From contig JASIKV010000319.1 of NCBI GenBank assembly GCA_030049455.1, positions 1 through 9,005 of the forward strand: a stretch of DNA of 9,005 nucleotides, given 5' to 3'. Below, piece by piece: positions 5,107 to 9,005 of the stretch (the stretch's first letter is position 1; each line of letters starts with the position of its first letter). Origin of the DNA: Terriglobia bacterium. Lineage in GTDB: Bacteria > Acidobacteriota > Terriglobia > UBA7540. Below the pieces are notes generated by a model, which was given only the letters and a program-made list of their open reading frames with translations, did not search any database and was not told the DNA's origin. The position numbers and the translations under genes are program-made.

Positions 5107-6453
5107 TTACGCTCCCGGCCCCACCGGCATGCGCAGCCGGTTGAGCCCCTTGCCCAGAAGGTTCTGACTCATGGACTTCATCATTTTGCGCATTTGGAAA
5201 TATTGTTTCAAGACCTGATTGACCTGTTGCACGGAAGTGCCGCTTCCGCGCGCGATGCGCTTGCGGCGCTTGCCGTTAATGATCTCGTGATTGCGCCGCT
5301 CCTGCGGCGTCATGGAATCGATGATCGCCTCAATATGAATCAGCTCTTTCTCCTCGACCTTCACTTTCGAGGCGTCCTTGAAGATTCCCACTTTGGGCAG
5401 CATGCCCAGCATCTGCTCCATGGGTCCCATCTTGCGAACCTGGCTCAACTGGTCGCGGAAGTCCTCCAGCGAAAACGTATCGGTTTGCAGCTTGCGGTGG
5501 ACCTCAATAGCCTTCTGCTTGTCAATTTTCTGCTCGGCTTTTTCAATGAGCGAGAGGATGTCGCCCATGCCCAGGATGCGGGAAACGATTCGTTCGGGAT
5601 AAAAGACTTCCAGTTGGTCGTATTTTTCTCCGACACCCATGAACTTGATGGGCTGGCCGGTGACGTGGTGGATGGAAAGCGCCGCGCCGCCGCGGGCGTC
5701 GCCATCGAGCTTGGTCAGGATCACGCCGGTGGTTCCCAGACGCTCGTGGAATTCCTGGGCGCTGCGCACGGCGTCCTGCCCGATCATGGCATCGGCCACC
5801 AGAAGCACTTCACTGGGGCGCAGCCTGGTGCGCAGTTCGCTGACTTCGTTCATCAGCTCTTCGTCAATGTGCAGGCGGCCGGCGGTGTCAACAATCAAGA
5901 CGTCGTGGCCGCGGTCGGCAGCGTCCTTGCGCGCGGCGTTGGCCAGCTCAATAGGTGAGTCGATCCCTTCGCCCGTGAAAATGGGGATGTGAATGGCCTT
6001 GGCGATCACCGCCAACTGCTCGCGCGCGGCGGGACGGTAGACGTCGGTCGAAACCAGCATCGGGCGGCGCTTGCGTCCGGCGAGCCACTGCGCCAATTTG
6101 CCGGAAGTAGTCGTCTTGCCCGAGCCCTGCAGGCCAACCATCAGGAAGACGGTGGGGTATTCCTTGGAAAAAGTGAGGAGTGAAACTTCGCGGCCCAGGA
6201 TTTCGATCAATTGGTCGCGAACAATTCGGATGACTTCCTGAACCGGCGAAAGGCTGGAGCGCACTTCTTCGCCCCGCGCCATCACTCGCACGCGGTCGAG
6301 CAAATCCTTAACAACATTAAGGTTAACGTCGGCTTCGAGCAGCGCTACGCGAACCTCGCGCAGGGTTTGGTCCACCACCTCGTCGTTCAGGACTCCCTGA
6401 ATGCGCAAGTTCTTGAAAACGCCTTGCAGCCGGTCTTGAAGTGCGTCAAACAT
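5107..6453 (-). CDS. ffh: Signal recognition particle GTPase Ffh
   Basis: The SRP54-type GTPase binds 4.5S/6S RNA and hydrophobic signal sequences, and delivers ribosomes to FtsY at the membrane. The 448 residues include the N domain (1-90, with ALLEADVNLNVVKDL), the G domain with P-loop GLQGSGKT (107-114), DVYRPAAREQL, DTAGR (189-193), TKLDGDARGG (247-256), and a methionine-rich M domain with the RNA-binding RRKRIARGSGTSVQQVN (about 396-412). All motifs are intact. ATG 6453-6451 gives the standard N-terminus; only a weak Shine-Dalgarno precedes it. It is the first gene of the six-gene cluster, with a visible promoter at 6523-6552. Confidence 0.98.
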   Translation of the reverse strand: MFDALQDRLQGVFKNLRIQGVLNDEVVDQTLREVRVALLEADVNLNVVKDLLDRVRVMARGEEVRSSLSPVQEVIRIVRDQLIEILGREVSLLTFSKEYPTVFLMVGLQGSGKTTTSGKLAQWLAGRKRRPMLVSTDVYRPAAREQLAVIAKAIHIPIFTGEGIDSPIELANAARKDAADRGHDVLIVDTAGRLHIDEELMNEVSELRTRLRPSEVLLVADAMIGQDAVRSAQEFHERLGTTGVILTKLDGDARGGAALSIHHVTGQPIKFMGVGEKYDQLEVFYPERIVSRILGMGDILSLIEKAEQKIDKQKAIEVHRKLQTDTFSLEDFRDQLSQVRKMGPMEQMLGMLPKVGIFKDASKVKVEEKELIHIEAIIDSMTPQERRNHEIINGKRRKRIARGSGTSVQQVNQVLKQYFQMRKMMKSMSQNLLGKGLNRLRMPVGPGA

Positions 6454-6522
6454 TTGATCTCAGCCTGCGTGGGGATACGAATCCCGAAGCCCCCAGTGCA
6501 GTCGAAATATGCTGGACTTTCT

Positions 6523-6552
6523 ATGCTATTTGACGAGCTTAACTATTGTCAA
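6523..6552 (-). promoter_or_regulatory. Sigma-70-type promoter of the ffh operon
   Basis: On the minus strand, a perfect TTGACA (6552-6547) is followed after 18 bases by TAGCAT (6528-6523), which keeps the most conserved T, A, A and T of the -10. Transcription would start near 6516, giving a leader of about 60 bases that contains a GGGAT-loop-ATCCC hairpin (6472-6485). Confidence 0.65.
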
Positions 6553-6587
6553 GCAAAGTGCGCCTGAAGGTAGTGGTGCAGTTTGAA

Positions 6588-6635
6588 GTAGAGGCGGCTT
6601 TATGCCGCCATTTGGCGAGGTAAACTCGCCGCTAC
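6588..6635. repeat. Double-hairpin GTAG...CTAC repeat, copy 2
   Basis: GTAG (6588-6591) and CTAC (6632-6635) bound the element. Hairpin 1 is GGCGGC (6593-6598) with GCCGCC (6604-6609), 5-base loop. ATTT (6610-6613) links to hairpin 2, GGCGAG (6614-6619) with CTCGCC (6625-6630), 5-base loop. Compared with 2870-2926 the flanks, loop length and ATTT linker are the same while the stem 1 arms are swapped. It sits just upstream of the ffh promoter. The remaining sequence to 6773 shows no gene. Confidence 0.75.
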
Positions 6636-6697
6636 AAGTTCAAAATGCACCAGTACGCGCCTGAAATCGAGCTCCTCGGCTGGATTTGAAGGGGGTT

Positions 6698-6717
6698 GAA
6701 GAGGCAAAAACCTCTTC
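6698..6717. terminator. Possible terminator hairpin downstream of the 6774-8243 cluster
   Basis: GAAGAGG (6698-6704) pairs perfectly with CCTCTTC (6711-6717) around a 6-base A-rich (minus strand: T-rich) loop. It lies about 57 bases past the last stop of the membrane-protein cluster. It lacks a trailing U-run on either strand, so termination is only suggested by position. Confidence 0.35.
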
Positions 6718-6773
6718 CGGAAATGACGGATTGGGAAGACAGGAATTCCAGGGTTTCCCGCAGGCGGGCGCGA

Positions 6774-7250
6774 TTAGAGGTTCAGAAGATAGTCGGAGGC
6801 GGTCAGGTTTCCGAATCTCACCGTATTGACGCGCTCTCCCACCACATTCGCGAAGTACTCGAGAATGGCTGTCAGCTTCAGGGCCGCCGGCGTTTCGCGC
6901 AGCTTCAGCCAATGCCGCGTGACCAGTGAGGCGAACATCAGCTTGAAGTAAACGATCAGCAGGCGCTCCTCGTAGCTGTAGCGCTGATTCACGTTAGCTG
7001 CGTTCTTCAGCAGGTAGGTGAGTGCCAGGAAATCGCACTTCAGCGTCAGCGTCAGGCGCGGGTACTCGACCGGCGAGCCGAAATCCTCGATGGCCTTGCG
7101 AACGGACGGAAATTCCAATCGATTGGCGTTAACGATGGATTGGAAGAATTCCTGAGAGAACTGCCGCCGTAGAATCTTCTGGCATACTGCCTGGAGATAG
7201 AAGAAAAAGAGCCCCGTGGATAGTATCAAGATCAGGGCCGCCATGAACAT
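6774..7250 (-). CDS. Conserved hypothetical protein with one N-terminal membrane helix
   Basis: 158 residues that I cannot assign to a named family. Residues 2-21 (MAALILILSTGLFFFYLQA region) form one transmembrane helix; the rest is soluble and probably helical, with KILRRQF just after the helix, suggesting that the C-terminal body is cytoplasmic. Recognisable stretches are SIVNANRLEFPSVRKAIEDFG (38-58), KCDFLALTYLLKNAANVNQRY and a C-terminal FGNLTASDYLLNL; the impression that similar proteins occur in Acidobacteria is recall, unverified. ATG 7250-7248 has GAGGTG (7261-7256) 5 bases upstream. It follows the 7-TM gene by 22 bases and is probably cotranscribed with it and the small repeat protein. 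Function unknown; a membrane-tethered partner of the 7-TM protein is a guess. Confidence 0.8.
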   Translation of the reverse strand: MFMAALILILSTGLFFFYLQAVCQKILRRQFSQEFFQSIVNANRLEFPSVRKAIEDFGSPVEYPRLTLTLKCDFLALTYLLKNAANVNQRYSYEERLLIVYFKLMFASLVTRHWLKLRETPAALKLTAILEYFANVVGERVNTVRFGNLTASDYLLNL

Positions 7251-7272
7251 GCTTGCACCTCGCAGCTACGCA

Positions 7273-8007
7273 TTATTCCAGGACTGCCTCCGCCAGGGCT
7301 GTCTGCTTTCCCGCCAGTGAGTCGACGGGAACCGACTGGGGAGTCTTCGTTACGGCATAGATCCAGGTGATCAACATCCCCAGTGTGCAAATGGGGTTCA
7401 GGAAGCTGAAGAGTTCGCGTGCAAAGTCCCCGCCGGAGGTCAGGTGCAAAAGCGCCAGACCGGCTGCTTCCCCGGCGAACTGCAGACCCATGCCGCACAC
7501 CAGCAATCCCAGCTCGTCGTCTTCAATGGCGAACTGCTGGATCATCACAAAGAGCAATGTATTCAGGACCAGACAACTGAAGTAAAGGTTCTGGCTGAAC
7601 TCCACAATAAAGACCGTATAGAGCTGCGTATAATGGCGGGTAAGGCTGAGGGCTGAAATGGCCACCACAAGAACGAAGACGAAAATTAAGAGCAATCTAA
7701 CGAATCGCCACAGCTTTTCTTCACGAGCGCATGCTCGCCGGAAAAAGCCGCAAGTCAACAGGAAGGCTCCCATCGCCAGCGCCACATCGGTAAGCCAATA
7801 GAAATAGGCGAATTGCATCGAAGTGCGGCCAAAATGATCGAGGACTGCCGGACGGGCTACTCCGTCCAGGACAAACAGGAGGGTCACATAAACGCAAAAG
7901 CCCAGACGGCTGCGCCATGCACCCTGCTTCGCAAGGAGCAGACACAACGCGCCTTCCAGGACATATATCCCATACTGAAGGCCGTGAATTAGGATTTGGT
8001 CGGTCAT
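7273..8007 (-). CDS. Seven-helix integral membrane protein of unknown function
   Basis: From ATG 8007-8005 the product has 244 residues (MTDQILIHGLQYGIY...). Seven hydrophobic segments fall near residues 9-26, 34-51, 66-89, 102-122, 130-156, 166-189 and 199-219. Loops rich in Arg/Lys (KQGAWRSR, FFRRACAREEKLWR) alternate with neutral ones, predicting an outside N-terminus and inside C-terminus. A cytoplasmic acidic loop (IEDDELG) follows helix 5. I see no kinase, protease or transporter motif, and no AgrB-like catalytic His/Cys pair. An in-frame GTG at 8016-8014 would add three residues. The only strong Shine-Dalgarno, GGAGG (8045-8041), is separated from the start by a perfect hairpin. The gene lies between the repeat peptide gene and a 1-TM protein gene, so it could sense, export or anchor the peptide; this is inference. 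Confidence 0.82.
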   Translation of the reverse strand: MTDQILIHGLQYGIYVLEGALCLLLAKQGAWRSRLGFCVYVTLLFVLDGVARPAVLDHFGRTSMQFAYFYWLTDVALAMGAFLLTCGFFRRACAREEKLWRFVRLLLIFVFVLVVAISALSLTRHYTQLYTVFIVEFSQNLYFSCLVLNTLLFVMIQQFAIEDDELGLLVCGMGLQFAGEAAGLALLHLTSGGDFARELFSFLNPICTLGMLITWIYAVTKTPQSVPVDSLAGKQTALAEAVLE

Positions 8008-8018
8008 GAACGCCACGA

Positions 8019-8039
8019 AACTGCGTCTAATGCGCAGTT
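8019..8039 (-). other. Intercistronic hairpin between peptide and 7-TM genes
   Basis: AACTGCG (8019-8025) pairs perfectly with CGCAGTT (8033-8039) around a 7-base loop. GGAGG (8045-8041 on the minus strand) lies just upstream and the 7-TM ATG 11 bases downstream. It could act as a processing or partial termination site favouring peptide mRNA, or fold out to bring the Shine-Dalgarno near the start. Confidence 0.5.
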
Positions 8040-8072
8040 GCCTCCGCGTCGCTCATATCGACCGGAAGCAAC

Positions 8073-8243
8073 TTACCTCGCCATAGGCGGAATCGGTGCG
8101 GGCGTGCCGCCGATGCCCAGTGACGAACTCATGGGCGGAATCGGAGCGGGTGTCCCACCGATACCGACAACGCTTCGCCGGAGCGTAACCGTGCTCAGCG
8201 CAACCAGCAATGCCAGCAAAGACGCTAGTAGATAATTCTTCAT
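8073..8243 (-). CDS. Small secreted-like protein with two GIGGTPAPIPPM repeats
   Basis: 56 residues, not a family I can name. Residues 4-20 (YLLASLLALLVALSTVT region) are a hydrophobic signal-like segment with K2 before it and an A-x-S site (15-17) where signal peptidase might cut. R22-R23 follow, then GIGGTPAPIPPM at 27-38, SSSL, the identical 12-mer at 43-54, and a final AR. The two repeats differ at six third-codon positions and at no residue. ATG 8243-8241 is chosen because GGAGG (8254-8250) lies 6 bases upstream; an in-frame ATG 21 bases earlier has no such support. It is the first gene after a clear promoter and 65 bases ahead of the 7-TM gene. Proline- and glycine-rich repeats suggest a peptide precursor or small envelope peptide. 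If not cleaved, RR after the helix could instead place the repeats in the cytoplasm. Confidence 0.72.
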   Translation of the reverse strand: MKNYLLASLLALLVALSTVTLRRSVVGIGGTPAPIPPMSSSLGIGGTPAPIPPMAR

Positions 8244-8249
8244 GACTTT

Positions 8250-8254
8250 CCTCC
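8250..8254 (-). promoter_or_regulatory. Strong Shine-Dalgarno of the repeat-peptide gene
   Basis: Minus-strand GGAGG (in GGAGGAAA) lies 6 bases before ATG 8243-8241. It fixes the start and suggests the peptide is translated more efficiently than the downstream 7-TM gene, which has no well-placed site. Confidence 0.75.
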
Positions 8255-8300
8255 AGTTAGTCAAGTGAAATCTTCTTAAAACTTCCCCATCTGGACGGAA

Positions 8301-8329
8301 AGCCTATCGAATTATCTATGCATTGTCAA
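8301..8329 (-). promoter_or_regulatory. Promoter of the peptide / membrane-protein cluster
   Basis: A perfect TTGACA (8329-8324, minus strand) is followed after exactly 17 bases by TAGGCT (8306-8301), which keeps the first TA and last T of the -10 consensus. The predicted leader is about 50 bases to the peptide ATG. Confidence 0.6.
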
Positions 8330-8356
8330 TATGTTTCTAGACACTCCTCGCCCACC

Positions 8357-8400
8357 CGGTTTTTGGACCGAAAATGAGGTTAGAGTCTCCAGACACCTCA
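8357..8400. other. Pair of short dyads in the divergent intergenic region
   Basis: CGGT (8357-8360) faces ACCG (8367-8370). TGAGGT (8375-8380) faces ACCTCA (8395-8400) and encloses GTCT-CC-AGAC (8385-8394). They lie upstream of both divergent promoters. No gene is supported between 8255 and 8647; these and the neighbouring dyads are the visible content. Confidence 0.4.
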
Positions 8401-8462
8401 ATCCTCCAAGATGCCAGAAATCTTCCGACCGAAACTGTACCGCTATCCAAGGAATCCTAGCA

Positions 8463-8480
8463 ATGGTACTACAGTACCAT
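8463..8480. promoter_or_regulatory. Perfect 18-bp operator-like palindrome
   Basis: ATGGTACT (8463-8470) and AGTACCAT (8473-8480) are exact inverted repeats around AC. A matching half-site CAGTACCA recurs at 8532-8539, where the -35 of the rightward promoter would lie. This looks like a dimeric regulator site between divergent genes; the regulator is not in the window. Confidence 0.55.
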
Positions 8481-8514
8481 ATGCAGTATGCCACTCTAAA
8501 CTGGCACTACGCAT
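8481..8514. other. Imperfect inverted repeat next to the palindrome
   Basis: ATGC-N4-TGCCA (8481-8493) faces TGGCA-N4-GCAT (8502-8514) across 8 bases, with 9 of 13 positions pairing. It directly abuts the 18-bp palindrome, extending the symmetric tract to about 52 bases. A second regulator site or part of a larger structure is possible. Confidence 0.35.
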
Positions 8515-8532
8515 TGGAATCATCTAATTTTC

Positions 8533-8560
8533 AGTACCACTTCCCTCGACGTTTTATAAG
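8533..8560 (+). promoter_or_regulatory. Possible promoter of the VWFA-related gene
   Basis: TATAAG (8555-8560) matches five of six -10 positions. No good -35 is present at normal spacing; instead the half-site AGTACCA (8533-8539) occupies that position, which would suit an activator-dependent promoter. Transcription would start near 8567, giving a leader of about 80 bases. Confidence 0.45.
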
Positions 8561-8573
8561 GAAACTTAACGTC

Positions 8574-8631
8574 CCTTCGGGTTGACCCTGAGTGGGGCCG
8601 ATGGCATCATATGATTTATCAACCCGGAAGG
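8574..8631 (+). promoter_or_regulatory. Leader stem-loop before the VWFA-related gene
   Basis: CCTTC plus GGGTTGA (8574-8585) pairs with TCAACCC-G-GAAGG (8619-8631), giving 12 base pairs with one bulge. The 33-base loop contains the palindrome ATCATATGAT (8606-8615). The stem ends five bases before the Shine-Dalgarno AGGGGGTG (8636-8643). It could control translation or mRNA stability, or be a DNA operator. Confidence 0.5.
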
Positions 8632-8647
8632 TTGCAGGGGGTGTGTT

Positions 8648-9005
8648 GTGAGTAAGAAGAAGAAGTATCTGCCTATTACAGTAATGACTGGGGTTTTCGG
8701 CCTGTTGCTTTTGGCAAGCTTTCCCCCGCACTGGTTCGCCCAATCCCAGGATCCCCAATCAGGCGGGCAACAACAAAGCCCCGGCCCGCAGCCCGACGTG
8801 GGAGAGACGGTTCTGGTTCCCAAAAAGTCGCAGCCGGCTCCTTCGCAGCCGTCCACTGCTCAGCCCTCGACGCCCCAGCCGGAAAGCGAGCCGGAAAAGA
8901 TAAATCCCAATCAGATCTATTCGCTTTCCACCACCACCAATCTGGTCAACGTGGATGTAATGGTTGTGGACGGCAATGGCAACCCGCTTCAAAACCTTGA
9001 CCGGA
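8648..9005 (+). CDS. Exported VWFA-related protein (acidobacterial type), 3' end missing
   Basis: 119 codons are visible before the window ends. GTG 8648-8650 is chosen because AGGGGGTG (8636-8643) lies 4 bases upstream and the product then starts MSKKKKYLP, a basic n-region. A hydrophobic segment follows (ITVMTGVFGLLLLASF) with a probable signal peptidase site after WFA. Next comes a Gln/Pro/Ser-rich linker of about 60 residues. The segment IYSLSTTTNLVNVDVMVVDGNGNPLQNLDR is the typical opening of the acidobacterial VWFA-related domain (TIGR03436 as I recall it), which precedes a von Willebrand A domain. The A domain and its MIDAS metal site lie beyond the edge. It is divergent from the peptide cluster and shares its intergenic region. 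The biological role of the family is unknown. Confidence 0.85.
   Translation, partial: MSKKKKYLPITVMTGVFGLLLLASFPPHWFAQSQDPQSGGQQQSPGPQPDVGETVLVPKKSQPAPSQPSTAQPSTPQPESEPEKINPNQIYSLSTTTNLVNVDVMVVDGNGNPLQNLDR

Noticed and set aside
5062..5958. 298-codon plus-strand open frame
   Set aside because: It is the antisense shadow of ffh, whose GTPase and M-domain motifs are unambiguous on the other strand.
6465..6500. tRNA T-arm lookalike (GGGATTCGTATCCC) upstream of ffh
   Set aside because: No acceptor, D or anticodon arm can be built around it; read as a leader hairpin.
7996..8235. Plus-strand frame with GIGAGVPP repeats
   Set aside because: The repeats are the complement of the GIGGTPAPIPPM coding repeats. 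The minus frame has the Shine-Dalgarno, promoter, signal-like segment and only silent differences, so it is the coding one.
6774..8243. Agr-type autoinducer system (AgrB/AgrD) for the peptide cluster
   Set aside because: The peptide has no internal Cys or Ser thiolactone layout, the 7-TM protein has no AgrB catalytic residues, and no histidine kinase is nearby.
8331..8585. Open frames on both strands in the divergent region (8331-8585 plus, 8312-8494 minus)
   Set aside because: No Shine-Dalgarno, no family resemblance, and they span promoters and palindromes; treated as non-coding.
1..9005. CRISPR arrays, rRNA, tRNA, insertion sequences or phage genes
   Set aside because: No regularly spaced repeats, no RNA gene folds and no transposase or phage proteins were seen.

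Overview
The window looks like chromosomal DNA of an Acidobacteriota bacterium. The right-edge gene begins like the acidobacterial VWFA-related family, coding DNA is GC-rich, and a conserved translation/secretion operon is present (ffh-rpsP-khpA-rimM-trmD-rplS, read right to left). Taxonomy is inferred from gene content and recall, not from a search.

Layout. (1) Bases 1-1593, minus strand: a Tat-type exported FAD-linked oxidase, cut by the left edge. (2) 1594-1793: a palindromic repeat built from CGCAGAC heptamers, then a doubled operator-like repeat. (3) 1794-2470, plus strand: a Phd/YefM-type antitoxin and PIN-domain toxin pair overlapping by 4 bases. (4) 2493-6453, minus strand: the core operon encoding SRP GTPase Ffh, ribosomal protein S16, KH protein KhpA, 16S maturation factor RimM, tRNA m1G37 methyltransferase TrmD and ribosomal protein L19. 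A promoter is visible upstream of ffh. Two copies of a double-hairpin GTAG...CTAC element sit at 2870-2926 (trmD/rplS junction) and 6588-6635 (upstream of the ffh promoter). (5) 6774-8243, minus strand: a three-gene cluster with its own promoter. In transcription order it encodes a 56-residue small protein with a hydrophobic N-terminus and two identical 12-residue repeats (GIGGTPAPIPPM), a seven-helix membrane protein, and a single-helix membrane-anchored protein. I know no named system for it. (6) 8244-8647: a less GC-rich, dyad-rich divergent regulatory region. (7) 8648 onward, plus strand: an exported VWFA-related protein, cut by the right edge.

The core operon makes or modifies ribosomes and targets nascent membrane proteins; nothing in it is unusual in function. 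Its oddities are TTG starts (rpsP, rimM), a pyrimidine-rich heptamer tract instead of a Shine-Dalgarno before trmD, and a repeat element that supplies the trmD stop codon. The best candidate for an undescribed system is the peptide / 7-TM / 1-TM cluster. Its two peptide repeats differ at six silent positions and at no amino acid, which suggests selection on the repeated peptide itself.
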